Shown in pieces: positions 1-12,781 of a stretch of 64,000 nt of DNA (position 1 is its first letter; every line of letters starts with the position of its first letter). This stretch comes from Chamaea fasciata (Eukaryota; Chordata; Aves; Passeriformes; Sylviidae). The stretch covers positions 40,868,244 to 40,932,243 of the forward strand of contig JARCOQ010000002.1 of the NCBI GenBank assembly GCA_029207755.1. The letters are read 5' to 3'. A model generated the notes under the pieces. The model worked only from the letters and a program-made list of their open reading frames with translations, was not told where the DNA came from and ran no database searches. The position numbers were made by a program, and so were the translations under genes.

Positions 1-640
1 TGCTTTTTTGGTATTTCCCACAAATAGCAATTCTCCCACTTCCCTGGGCAGCCTGTTTTAACGTTTGACCATCCTTGCAGTGAAGAAAATTTCCCTTATA
101 TCCTGTCTAACTTGAGGCTATGCCCTCTTGTTCTGCCACTTATTATCTGGGAGAAGAGGCCCACCCCATGTGGCTACCTGCCCCTTTCAGGCAGTCAGAG
201 AGTGATAAGGTCCCTCCTGAGCCTCTTCTTCTTCACTCTAAACACCCTCAGCTCCCTCAGATGTAAGACTTGTGCTCTAGACCCTTCTTCAGCTCTATTG
301 CCCTTCCCTGGATTTGAGGCGTGGCCTCAGCAGTGCCCAGTACAGGGGGGACGGTCACTGCCCTGGTCCTGCTGGCCACACCATGGCTGATCCAGGCCAG
401 GATGCCATTGGCCTTCTTGGCCACGTGGGCACACCCTGGATCATGTTCAGCTGCTGCTGGCCAGCACCCCCAGGTCCTTTTCTGTCAGGCAGCTTTCCAA
501 GCACTCTGCCCCATCCTGCAGCACTGCCTGGGACTGTTGTGACCCAAGTGCAGGACCCAGCACTTGGCCTTGTTGAACCTCATACAATTGGTCTCAGATT
601 CAGACTGTCCAGATCCCTCTCCAGAGCTACTTTAATAGCT
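1..640 (-). mobile_element. CR1 LINE fragment, 3' part, truncated by window edge
   Basis: Read on the minus strand, this is the end of CR1 ORF2 and the start of its 3' region. Recognisable CR1 landmarks include the reverse complements of 'cacttgggtcacaac', 'aggacctgggggtgctgg', 'ccaggatgccattggcctt' and the 'ctgaggccacgcctc' block, followed by the 'ggctgcccagg' block near 45-55. The frame is broken throughout, so it is not an active element. The 3' terminal repeats would lie left of position 1. It lies in the same orientation as PDGFD, in intron 6. The right boundary near 640 is where CR1 similarity fades by eye. Confidence 0.85.
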
Positions 641-3600
641 GATTACAGAACTGATATTCAAAGCTCTCTGTCGCACTCCCACCTAGTAGTTTTATTTTCA
701 TCTAACTACGAGGGAATTGAAAAGATCTGGAAGTATGGCCATTTCTGGCGACCACAGCAGATGGAAGACAACCCTTTATTCTGCTGTTTGCTGCTGTTTA
801 TTTATCACATGGTCACGTCCTTAAAGCTGAGGAACTACTGAATTAATGAGAACAATTCAAATAAATTCTGTTCAGGACACTTTATAGCTCATTTTTTGCT
901 GGGATCAGTAGCTGTTAGAAAAGATGGATATGACAGGTTTAGAATGCTCAAAAGCTTGTTGTTGGTGGTTTTTTTTTTTTTTTATTTTTGTGGGGGTGAA
1001 AAAGAAAAACCTTGTAGTTTTCAAATTAAATGATCAATGTCTTCGATGTCTTCTCAACAAATTGCAGTCCCTCAGCTACTCAGATCATTGCCTGACAAAG
1101 AGCATGTAACTACAGTCATGTCCCTCTCATCAAACACTGAGTAAATTATGGTCATAAAACTATTGAAATAATTAAAATAAAATCAAGACAGATTATTCTG
1201 CTTCTGAGCTGGATTTGGTGCCTATAGGCAATATGAAAAAAAGTGCAGCAGGGCATTATCTATGCAGAGAGCCCCATAGGAGCACACCAATATCCTGAAC
1301 AGCATTCCACTTTGTAGATGTGCCTGAGCATCTGAAAAGTTTCAAGGTAAAATTACTGTAGACACTGCATAACTTTCCTTGAGGGCAGTGATGTAGGAAA
1401 TATAAGTAAGTACTTACATGTGCTTCCTTGCCAGCTATCTTGCTCATTGATCATGCATTGAATTTGGATGCCAGCTTCTGAAAGCCTCCTTAAATGAGAT
1501 CAAAGCCATGACAAAAAACAGGATCTGGAAGCTGAAGCCAGCAAGTGGAGTTAGGGCACACTTGTTTAAGTCACGCCCAAACACCACTTGGACAGTCCTC
1601 CAAGGAACTGGGGGATTTCCAGTCCGTTTGAGGACTGCCTTTCCAGGAGGTGTACGGTACCAGTTTGGGTTGTGCTCTGGGGGAAGCAGGTGCTCTCCTG
1701 CTGCCTGTAGAGCACAGGAAGTCAGGGAAAATGATCTGATGGCCCCTATCAGATCTGTAAGAACAAGATCAGGGGCTGAGGACAGCAGAGTGGCAATGAC
1801 TGCCAGGAAGAGGACCCAGCTGAGGATAACCTGCTCACCCTGATACATATTTGGCATGTCTCCAGTAGAAGCCACCATAAAGCAGCAACACCAGAGCATG
1901 ATTCACCTGAAACTCCCACCTCTGGGGACTAGGAAAGAAGCCCAAAGCTTGGACTCACAGTGTTAGATGGGTAGAGCCAGATGAGGTGAACCATTCCCTC
2001 AGCATTTGCTGATGGTCCTAGCCAGGTATCACTGGCCCTTGAAGTCAGGCAACATTTAGCCATGACAGACCATCATGGCTGATTTCTGTTTAATTAAATT
2101 CAAAGACGGATAGCAAACCCAGTCAAAACTTTAAAAAAGTCCCCCACAGGCATTTTTGACTTATCATTTACTTATTAGTAACAACAGTAACGTTGTTTTT
2201 TTTAAATTCTTGACCAGTATTTTAAGCACCAATAGAAAAATGAGCCTCACTTTAAAAAGGGCTTTTTTTTTTTTTTTTCCTTCTGATTACCTTAAGAAGC
2301 CTACAGAAAATCAATAATATGATTATGGCTTACCCAATATCTAATTAGCTTCATATTCTTGTGACAGAGAATGGTGAGCAACTTTGGATGCTATTTTAGA
2401 TAGTGAAATTTGTACTTTGCAGAACTTATTTTAAAATTCTGCTATGCAGCATTATTTAATCACCTTCTGCACATCTAAAAAAGCACCATTCTAGCATGCA
2501 AACCAAATTATATTTGTCTGAGATTAATGAAAGAAGAAGCATCAAAATTTCCAAACATTCAACACAGATCGAAGTTCTGATAGACATAAAAAATCTTACC
2601 CTGCAATTTTTGAAAGTTATCTAATCCAAAGGTCAGCCACGGTTTAGCTGTGCTCTGAGTACAAGAAGCCATGTAGTATGGGATTGTGGCTCATAATTTA
2701 GCACAAGGACCTTTACTCTAGTAGGAACACAGCCTAAACCAATGACAGAGACCCAAAGATGTATTCTTTCTTGCCAGAGATAATTACAGGGTATCAAGGA
2801 CAAGAAAAAGGAGTTGGCTTGCTGACCAGTGGTAGCAGGCAAACTAAGGGATTATTAAATATAGATAGAATTGTTGTTTCTATTTTTTTATTTGTATGCA
2901 TAAGAAACACCTAGTTTTAATTCAAAAAATGGGAAAATTAATTGGCTAAAAACTCAAGTACCTGAAGCACTCATTAAAGCTATGATGTTTTTGATATATG
3001 TGACATCAACAAGACACTTTTGCTGATCTTGTCAGGAATTATGTGTGTATTATGCTACAGCTGTTGTTTTATCAGTGACTAGATACAGGTGTTCCTCCTT
3101 CACAAACTGCCTCTGTCCTGACATGTATCACAGGATGCCTCACTTGCTTAACTTCCAGATGTCAACCCAAGAACTTTATTTTTTATCTAGTTAAAAATTA
3201 ACCTTTTTTCTCTCACTGTGCTTCTGTGCTCCCTCTGCTCATCCTGTGACCTAGCAGTGATTTCTGACTCATTTTGTTTCCTTGTACTTGCATTCCAAAT
3301 AAATCCCATTGCTGTTTCTTGTACAATATTCCATGAATTAACTCTTTTGTCAGGCTAATTCTGTGCCTTTATTACCATAACAACCTTTTATCTCCTTTAT
3401 ACATGTACTATCAACTCCAGGACGTACAACAGACCATATTCCTTGCACGCTGCTTTGATTTTAGCTCTTTTTAATCCCTTAGCAAATTCCCTTTGTTGTG
3501 TCAGCAGCGTTTAGATAACTTCTTGACCAGTTATCTTATGTTTCCCTGTGTAAATACTGGGTGAGAATTATCGTCTTCTCTCTCAAGTGCCTCCTTAAGG

Positions 3601-6600
3601 TTTGCTTCTCATTTCTCTGAAAAATAAAAGAAGAAAAGCAAAAAGCCCCGGTACCATCAAATTGTATTAGTTATCTTTCTTAACTCCATTGCAGTAACTT
3701 TGTCTTACTGAAGTTCCACTTTTTAATTCTCTATTGTGCTCCTGTGCTCTTTTCTCCTGTATAATATCCCATCTGTCTAGTTTTCCTCTTGCAATGTTTG
3801 GTTCAGTTGAAACTATTTCTATGCCCCAGCAACTTGTGCCAAGATACAGTATTTTGTGCTCTGGGCTACCTACTGCCTCTCTCAAGGCCATCAAAGGTTA
3901 TGAAATTGCCACCCTAACACTAAACACAACCTTCTTTCTGAGAATTAACTGAATGTATGCCCTGTGAAGGCACCAGACAAGCTCCAGTCAACATCAAACT
4001 TGAATGGAGGCATAATGCTTCAAAAAGGGGTGGGGGAAGAAGCACTTTATAGACAGAGGAAAACACATCAGTCTTTAGAGGAGAGACAAATAAGCAGGTA
4101 AAAGTTGCAATCTGCTGTCGCCACGTTTTTTTTTTTTCCTTATTTGCCCCTTAGCTGTGCAGCTCAGCACTGTGTTTGCAGAGGTTTATACATTCTGACA
4201 AATTCTGGTTGCTACCTAAAGAGCACTTATTCGCCATGGAAACTTGTTTCACATCTCATCAGTTACAGCAATGAGATGGGGAAACTGATTTCTTGTTTCT
4301 CTGAGGTGATAGCACAGCTACAGCTGAACTGAGTCCTGGCCTGAGTTCCCACACATCTTCTCTGTGCTGAGTAATCTCAGTAATCTCGGGTTTAGAGCCT
4401 GTGCCTCTTTAAAGAGCAGCTCCAGGTCCACTTTAGAAAGTTAGACAGCAGTTGGGCTGAGCTTTGATTAAAGTATGCTGCATCATTTCCATGCATTGCT
4501 TTGCCTTTCCCTTGCACAGAGCATTGCAACATAACTCAGTACCACTTATGGCAGACTATGCCTGAGAGACTTTTTCAGACACTTCCAGGACTTGTTCTGT
4601 TTGGTTTGGAAAGTTTGTGATACTTGTGGTCAGTCATGAGTATTCACCCAGAGTATCTGCTCTGCTTCAAAGCAAACCCAGAAGCCATGGAAAACCACAG
4701 AGCATCACAAGACACGTGCAAGGAAAAAAAAAAATAACCCACCAATAAAACTATCTGTTTACCCAAGTTATGACCCCATTAATTTCTGAAAACTGTTGAG
4801 TATTTTGGTAAAGTCATGGCAAACTTCCAGGCTATAAAGAAGATCGAAGACTTCATGATTAACATCGCTCAGGGCAATAAAGACAAAGCTACCCCTTATT
4901 GTGGCCATCTCATGTTCTCATTTTCGCTGCTGTTGCATCACTTCTTACAGTCAGACATGATAGAAAAGAGCTGTACATTCCATTCAGGGAACTGGAGCAG
5001 TACTCTCAGCTTGCGAAAGTTAAAGGTTCCACGTGATAGCTATTAGTCCTGAGAGGCTAGGCTAGGAGAGACTGCTCAGTGATTACAGTGGGAGGCTTTG
5101 AACAGGAACTGAGAGGGAACTAAAAAGCATAAGAAGATAACCTTGAAATCTCTCTGGACTAGAAGCCTCTCTCTCAAAAAACACTCAGAACTTTAAGGTC
5201 CCCACAGCTGCCCACATGCAGCTACTCCATCACTCGCCACAAAACCAAAAGAGAAGCCTATCGCTTCTGGAAAATTTGCCTGCCTGTCTTTCTCACACAG
5301 AAATACTGGGTAGCTCAGAAATGGCAGCGAGCTTTTAAGCTCCCTCTCCAGAGACACTTTTACTTTTGAGGACAAGCATATACATGTGCAGGGCACAAAG
5401 CTCTTGCAGGTTCAGGAGCTCTGTGGATGAAGCTCCAGGATAGAAGCTAGGGAAAATCAGGCTGGCAAGAGGAGGGGTCTGGGGTCTGCAGGGCTCAGTT
5501 CTAGCTACTTCAAACACCTTCGTTGCTACACCACCTAGTATTTCCTTCTGGTGTCTTCTGTAAATCAAATTAACTGAGACTTGTGTTTGAATCTGGCCTA
5601 TGTCCTCCCGCAGTAGAAGGCCGAGCTTTTTAACCAAATTAATGGTGCTGGGGATTCCATAAATTGTAAAGCTCCATCCTTCATTGTGCAACTAAAGGCT
5701 CTTTGGATAAGGTTAGTAGGTTTCAAATTGGCTTTTATGAGAGTAAACTGTCTCTATGGTTCTAAAACTGGCATGCGGAGAGGCCTCTCCTCAGTGCTTT
5801 TTCCACCTGGTATTTAAGTAAAATTAAAGTGTCAAAGGAGAATAAGAATAAAACTGATTAACTGTGTGTGGCTAATAATAATAATAATAAAGTGGAAAAC
5901 ATTTTGGACTAAAATTAATGGACACATCTTTAGTATGTCATACATGAATTTATCTGCATGACTTCCACTCATGTTAATGGGGAGACACTTGGCTAAATAT
6001 CTGCTCAGTGAGCTGTTAATTCATCCCTAAGGGATAAAATTTAAATTTAAACTTACAAAGGCCATTTAATGTTAAAGATGAAACACTGTATTAAATTCAT
6101 ATGGTTTTCCAAATAGAAATGAGTAGGAAAATAAATTAGCAGTGATATATTTGTGTGAATGCTGAAATTTCTGAATTTAGTGATTAATTTGGGGCAGTCA
6201 TAAGTCATGGCATCCTGATGCTGAGCAATACCAGGCCAGTGTGATATTCTGGTGTTCTAGCACTAGCTGTTTCTTAACACCTGAAAAAAGTAAGTGCTTG
6301 ATAACATATTTATAATCAGCATTTTTCATTCTAGTTACTCTCAACAGTTGACCTAATTTCTGATACAGGTGTAATGCAGGATTCCTTAGTTTATATTTGA
6401 CCTCTAGGTCTTTCAGAAATCTTCTGAATTATGCAGCACTTATATTTAAGTGTTTCACAGATTTACTATGAAAAAAACCCAATTGCTTTTTATAATTTTA
6501 AATTAGTTCCCTTCCAGTCTCTCCCTTGTTCTTTTCTTAAGGAAAAGATTATTAGTTCTAATTTTGCTTTAGCTACTATTGCTGATTTCCTATCTTTCAC

Positions 6601-8548
6601 TGTGTTGTCTCTTTAGAATTCTTTTTCTAAATTAAATGATCCAAAACTTTTGAGCCACTCTCCTTATAAATGTTTTTGATCTATATCTTCCCCTACATCT
6701 CTCATGATTTATGCTTGCTGCTTCTATTTATTTTTTCTAGTTCTGCCTTTGTCCTTTTAAGCATCAATTGTCAAAACCTTGTGTAAAGTGTCCCACCAAT
6801 TTATGCAGACCACCATATTCACTGTGTTATTACCCCTTCATCTCCACTCCCACAGAAGACTGTCACTTGTCTTTTTCTTATCACTGCACTTAACAACTGT
6901 TTTCCTGAAGCTCTTCACAGTGATTCACTGCTTGACATTTAGCCCAATTTCTACCCCTCATTTCTTCCTCCTCCCCTCACACACCCAGTGTTATATGAAT
7001 AAATAGTTGAGACCACACATCCCAATGCTTGATGCTTTTTTAACCTGCACTTATAAGCAGTTAAAAAGACCTTCTGAAATTCCTCACAGCCTTCTCTGCT
7101 GTTCAAGTACGTTATCTCCTGTGCCACCTGTCATTTTTGCCACCTCTGTGTTCACCTCCCACCAGAATGAACATACATGAAATAATAATCTTTATGCTGG
7201 GGGTACCCTCAGATAGCCCCTTCCCATTTAGAAAATTGCTCGTCTCTTCCACCTCATTGCTCTTTATCACTTAACCAGCTTCTAATCCATGTCTGATCTT
7301 GTCTGGCTGACTGTTTGCTCTCTGCAGGATGTGCCAGTCCTTTTAGCATTCTTGTTCAATGTTGTGGTGCTGTATAAATATTTATTCATATATAAGTCCT
7401 TCTGAGTAAATTTTATCAACTCATAGACATCAAGGTGCTATATACCTATTAACATTTTTTTTCCAATTAGCTCTTCTACCACTGAGATAAGGTTTCTGCT
7501 CTGTAATTACTAGGGTCATCCTTTGCATCTTGTTTTAAATTAGAGAAAATATTAACTATTCTCCAGTCCTAGCATTTGGAGTATGCTGTATTCTGCAGTT
7601 CTGTGTGAGAAAATATCTCTTACCTTTGAAAAGAGTAACCACACTGCTATCAGTGTGGGCAAGTTCTGACCTTCAACAACCCTCTGCTACTGCAGCCTCA
7701 GGGTCTCTCAAGGTAATGCCTTAATGTTATGAGCCTTCATCGCATCCAGCCTTAGAGTCCATAAAGCTCATTTTCACTTGGGCCTTAAGCCAAGTGGTAA
7801 ATCAGGCTCTGACAAGAGGTATGTGTCAGAAGTAAGTCAGCATGGCATGTGGCTACCCTACCTTCCAACAACAGAAAGACAACTACCAAGTAACTTCCCT
7901 AGATATGCTCACTTTAGGGAACATTGCTCATGTCTCAATCTTAAAATACTGCATTAGAGGCAACAACACAAAATGCACTTTCCTTGTGATTTTCCTCTCT
8001 AGATGTGCTCTGACCGGATTAAAATAATGGGCATTGTTCCTATGCAAAAATTTTGCCTTCCTTAAAAATTCCTGAGTGGGAAAAAAGAGTAAAGGCTGAA
8101 TGATTCAGCTGCCCCCTATAAGTAATAAATCTGGAAGGGAAGAGAGTTTACAAGTGACTTAATTGTAATTTTCAAGTGTGAGCACAAGAATAAAGCAAGA
8201 GGAAATGAAGTCAAATATCTCAAGGAACCCATGTCTCTGTGTTACTAAAAGAGTATTTCCAGCAGTATATACATTTACTTTGTATTAGTCCTTGACTGGG
8301 AAAAATCAGTTCAACGTTAGGCTCACTCTTGAAACAAAGTTCACTAGGATGCTGTGGTGGCATCCACTCAGAGGTGGCAAAAGTTCTCTCCAACCTCTTC
8401 TAAGTTAATTCGCTCATAAATACTGCCAATACCCCATTCTCACTCATACATAGTCTTAACAGCAGCACACGCAGCTCTGAGAAAAGACTTGAGAATCCAT
8501 GGAAGCAGTAAATACCCAAAAGAAGTAACAAAGAAAGAATGAAAATAC
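641..8548. other. PDGFD: PDGFD intron 6 remainder, no gene seen
   Basis: AT-rich intronic sequence without recognisable exons. It holds short poly-T runs (for example near 970-985 and 2262-2279), an A run near 4722-4733 and a (TAA)6 repeat at 5873-5890. An open frame on the minus strand at 1444-1899 has no family resemblance that I recognise. I looked for exon 7 (its growth-factor C-terminus with RCDCIC) and did not find it here. Parts of 3100-3560 and 6400-7500 are T-rich and could be very old repeats, but I cannot name them. Confidence 0.6.
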
Positions 8549-8763
8549 CTCATGATATTTTTTCACTGTTTTCCCTGACACGCAGGTGCAGGATTTCCAG
8601 TTTGGAGTCCCACAGCCACAGTTTCCACCGCAGCGCTGGACAAGGAGGCAGCGGGGGAAGAAAACTACGTTTGTCAGCTTCAGCTCCTCCCTTAAATTGA
8701 CAGAGTAGTTCCTTGGAGTGCAGCTGTAACGCTTCACATCATCATTCAACCTGTCCAGGTCAA
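8549..8763 (-). CDS. PDGFD: PDGFD exon 6: PDGF/VEGF cystine-knot domain
   Basis: The exon is 215 bases: two bases completing valine, then 71 codons, ending at GAG|GTATTT. The acceptor is cttcttttgcattgcag. The protein reads DLDRLNDDVKRYSCTPRN, a conserved N-glycosylation sequon NYS, then REELKLTNVVFFPRCLLV, QRCGGNCGCG and a CTC pair, ending KTVKKYHE. Seven cysteines are visible in the PDGF/VEGF spacing (SC, RC, RC, NC, GC, SC, TC). The remaining knot cysteines, in the RCDCIC region, belong to exon 7, which is outside the window. This domain binds and dimerises the receptor. The donor is weaker than the others (gtattt), but it is the only one in the right place, since translation past it leaves the family sequence at once. 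Confidence 0.97.
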
Positions 8764-11700
8764 CTGCAATGCAAAAGAAGTTTCATTAGTGAGGTCAGAG
8801 TGGGACATTCCTCTGCTTTATGCTGTTCCCCAGGCAGTCAAGAACACAGAGTGATGGGGCCCTCGTTGAAAAATATGTGAACTATAGGAGTGATTTCTGA
8901 ACACATAAACATCAACCTTCCCATTTTAAATCATTACAGGTGGGCATCCAGGCTGTCATCCTTCTCCCACTGACTGCCACAGCAGAGATCACACTGACTA
9001 TAAAGGTGAAGGGAAGGTTTGTAGTAAAATACTGGCCTGAAAGCTGAAGACGGGTCATTTTATTTGCTTTGTCACGCATCATTGGATCATTGGGCAAGAT
9101 ATTCCACCTCTGCTACATTCTTCTCTCCTCTGTTTATATCTGGCTTACTTAGATGCTAAGATCTATTTTTTTATTATGGGCAAAACCAAAGCCCTTCCTG
9201 TGGTCAGCAGAGAAACATTCTTGGAGAGTGATTCAGCCCTTCCTTGGTAAGAGCATTTAGGACAGCCTGCATGACTTTCTCCCTCCACATGACTGCCTGT
9301 CTGTACTGTTAATGAATAGAATTTAGATAATTCATTTTTAGATGGAGAAACCAATCTAAGCAGTATTAGTTTCATCTGGTAAATGTTACTATAATAGGCA
9401 TACAAATAAATACAATCAAAATTAACAGGCTCGTTGAATGCCAGGAGTTGGTTGATGTTTAAATGGCTAGTATCTGAGATTTGCCATGTAAGCAAGTGGT
9501 AAAGCCAGCCATAAAAATAACTTACAGACTATCAAATGTGAGTTTAAATTCTGTTTCTAGCTTTAGCTTGTGAGGCTAAAACAAAACAAAAACTGGTTTT
9601 TATAAATACATTTTTTAACAATTGTGACACAGACAAAAGTAACAAATTGAATGAGTTTTATTTCTAAAGAAATAGATTTCTTTTTTCTTTCTTTTCTATC
9701 TTCTTCTTTCCTAAGGATTCTATCCACCAACTAAGTATTCAAAGCTCAGTAAATCATTCAGGAATGGGGGCCACGTAAACTTGTGTTGAGTCCAACTCCA
9801 AACAGTATTTACTAACAAAAGCATCAACAGGAAAATAGGGATGGCTCACATGAGAACTAAGGTAACAGTCCAGTGTTTGTAAACATACCAGATTTTCAGG
9901 GCATGATTAACAGGTCAACATAACCTCTGGTTCTGAGAACACTTATGCTTGTGCTCTAATACAAATATTTGAAAACTTACAACAAAAGACACTTGATACT
10001 TTCTGTGACTCAGGCCTTGTCAACATCACTAAGTTATTTGTGGAAAAAGCTGTTGATTTGTAAATATCACGGACCTTTACATTTTGACCTGGAGATATTC
10101 ACAAGGCTGATATGCAGGAGGCAAGGGTACATAAATGTCAGAAGTGCTATTATAGAAAATCATAGCAGATTCACTTTCCTGACAAGGTGTTATCTCAGTC
10201 AATGAGAATTTAACAGATAAATTGCTATTTTATAGCAATTATAATACATTCCCCCATGAAATCTTGTGGTTCTCTCCAGAGAGCTAGCATTTCTCCAAAA
10301 GAGGTACAGATCATCCTCCTGCTATAAGCACAAAATCAATGGGACTGGTGGTATACTCATGCACCGAGAGAAAAATACACTGTGAGTGCCTTTAGCCAGG
10401 ACTGGCAAGTCCAGGGTATATTGATTTCTTTGTTTTAACAGATGATATTTTCTTCTCCACTGTCATTCTTCAAAGCCACCTCTTCTCACTGCAGGCTTTC
10501 AGGCTAATTCTTTCCATAGGGAAGAGTTTCCCACACCTCCAAACATTCTCATCAGGACCTTTGCCATCAGCTTTGCTAACTGGTAAAGCAAAGCACTATC
10601 TGGCTAGTATTCATTTCAGCCAACTGATGTGAAAGAAAAAACCACTAAAGGAAGAGGAGAGCTGAAAATTTTCTGCCTTCATCACTAATGAGATTGCTTG
10701 AGGGGAAAGCCTGGATCATCCACACTGACACTGCAGCAATCCAGGGAAATATCTATGAGATACTCGGATAAGCAGAAAGGTCTTCTTTTAGTGATGTTGA
10801 AAACAAGTAACCTTAAGCAGAGAAGAAAAGCCTAAATAAACAATTTAAGAGATACACAAGTCATCCTCCATTAAAATTTATTTGGGAGTAAACATCTACA
10901 CTCATTTTACTCTGCTCTACAGAACCGCAGTGCTTGATAGCAATAAGGTGAGCATGCAGTGCGCTCTGTGAACAATGTATACTGTACTCTGGTAGCACCA
11001 CACTGACACACAAGAACAGTTCCCCTTGCCTAATTAAATCCTAAGCTCCAGATCACGGTTTATTGCCCCCTAACAAAAGAATACATTTTATTCCGAGCAA
11101 CTTCTCTCTGCTGAAAGCTTCAATATGCATTTTTTCCTGTCTTTGAATTGTTTTACTGTCTGGAGCTAGTCCATTTCCTCATCCATATAACAACGAGATT
11201 TTACAGTACAGTCAGTTTCATGCACCACTTCACTGCTGTGACTAAAATGTAACTGAGCCTTGGTATGATTGGTGTGAAATCCAGCTGCTTTACTTATCAA
11301 GGACTGAAACCACTGGAGTCCTTAATTTAAAACTAGAACTAAAAGGTTCTTTAGACTGGATGTAAATAATTCCCAAGTATTATTACAGAATGTCTGCATC
11401 AGAGACAGCTTAAAAGTAAGGCAAACATAAAAGAGATGCACTGGAGCACTAAAGTGGATACTTGGGGCCCAAGGTTTACCCCCTCCTTCCCTTAAATCCT
11501 CTGCTTAAAACCATCCTCAGTTCTTTAACATAGCTCTATGGCATGTGTTCACCTTGAAGAATTCATCAAAATATTCTGTTATTCTGTGATCCTAATCAGA
11601 GGTAGGCACTGAAATCAGAGACTGCAGCTAATGCCATGTTTTATTTTGAAAAAGGGAGCCCTTAAAGATTGAGGAAAAAACCTCTGCTGCTGGTCACTGA

Positions 11701-11839
11701 TCAATTTTAAAAAGATGGGTGGTCTGTTAGGGTTGCTTTTAACATTTTATCTGTTTCAAATTCACACATGGTCTTAGCATCATCACAACTGAAAACTCTA
11801 CACCTTTTCATGCACCAGTCACAGAGCAGAGCAAAGGTG
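8764..11839. other. PDGFD: PDGFD intron 5, right after exon 6, no gene seen
   Basis: Intronic sequence with no exon, no named repeat and no long open frame of interest. The only local structure I noticed is a perfect 9-bp inverted repeat with a 3-base loop at 10220-10240 (aattgctat / atagcaatt), of the size expected by chance in AT-rich DNA. Confidence 0.55.
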
Positions 11840-12718
11840 TAAGGGATGGTAGCCACCTTGCCATGGTATTCTTATACCATACATCAAAGCCATCTACAAG
11901 CAAGGCAAGAAGGATTCGGGCAGCTGCAGACTGGTCAGCCCATGATAAAATTAAGGGGCAAATCCTTCTTGGAAGAAATGCCCAGGCACATGACAGATAA
12001 GGGGGTGACTGGGAACATCCAGATTGGATTTAACAAGACCAACCTCAGAGTTGGCTATGATGAGACATCTGTCTTTCTGGATGAGGTGAAAGCAGCAGAG
12101 GCATCTGCTGATTTTTGAAAGTGATCCATAGCATCCTTCCAGCCAGATTTCTGAGATATAATGGAATAGGTGGGCTACAAATTCAGTAGATTACTGGAAT
12201 ATCTGAGAGACTTGAGGAAAATGGTCAGCAATTCCAAGTACAACTGGTAGCTGGTTAATATTTGTGTTCCCCCACAGGGTAATGCTGGGGTCAATACTGC
12301 TAAAGATCTGCAGGTAAACTAGAGGCACTGTAAAAGCCATCAAAGATATTCAGAGCAGTGTTGCATCTGATTGAAGCTAGTGTGTGGCTGAACTTGAGTT
12401 GGAAAATTCACAAATAAGCTGGAGAGGGACTTTATACAAGGACAAGTACTGATAGGACAAGGGGATATTGTTTCATACTGAATAAGGTAGGTTTAGATTA
12501 GATATGAAGAAGAAAGTCTTTACTGTGAGGCTGGTGAGACACTGGAAAAGGTTGCCCAGAGAGGTTGTGGATGTCCCATTCCTGGAAGTGTTCTAGGTTG
12601 GAAGGGTTTTGAGCAACCTGGTCTAGTGCAAGGAGTCTCTGTCCATGGCAAGAGCATTGGATTATCTCTAAGATTATCTCTAAGGTCCCTTTCAATCCAA
12701 ACCATTCTGTGATTGTAT
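11840..12718 (+). mobile_element. CR1 LINE copy with internal deletion, complete 3' end
   Basis: On the plus strand the left part resembles the CR1 ORF2 reverse transcriptase region (agctgcagactggtcagcc near 11920; caaatccttcttggaag followed by cccaggcacatg near 11957-11990; and a cagggtaatgctggggtcaa block near 12276). The sequence then jumps to the CR1 3' end (ttactgtgaggctggtgaga, aggttgcccagagaggttg, gagcaacctggtctagtg) and closes with ccattctgtgattgtatga, the CR1 terminal 8-mer type. Frames are broken, so it makes no protein. It is antisense to PDGFD. The left boundary is approximate. A non-CR1 stretch just downstream is shared with the CR1 copy ending near 20124. Confidence 0.85.
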
Positions 12719-12781
12719 GATCTCAACAATGTAACCATGAACATTGGGATTATCAACATAATGATATCCTCACAATTATAT
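12719..12781 (+). repeat. Shared flank copy 1, downstream of a CR1 3' end
   Basis: This 63-base stretch follows the CR1 terminal repeats directly. By hand alignment without gaps it matches 20125-20187 at 51 of 63 positions, including an identical run atatcctcacaattatat at the end. Weaker similarity continues about 25 bases further. It does not look like CR1 sequence. It may mark a duplicated segment, a longer unknown repeat, or read-through sequence carried by CR1. Confidence 0.6.

Noticed and set aside
1444..1899. 151-codon open frame on the minus strand with two hydrophobic stretches in a GC-richer patch
   Set aside because: I recognise no family, there is no exon-like context, and several open frames of this size occur by chance in the window. 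A protein search with a strong hit would reverse this.
1..8548. Possible PDGFD exon 7
   Set aside because: I scanned the minus strand for the C-terminal growth-factor sequence with RCDCIC and did not find it, so it should lie left of the window.
10220..10240. Perfect 9-bp hairpin with a 3-base loop, considered as a small RNA
   Set aside because: Stem too short for a miRNA precursor, and of a size expected by chance in AT-rich sequence.
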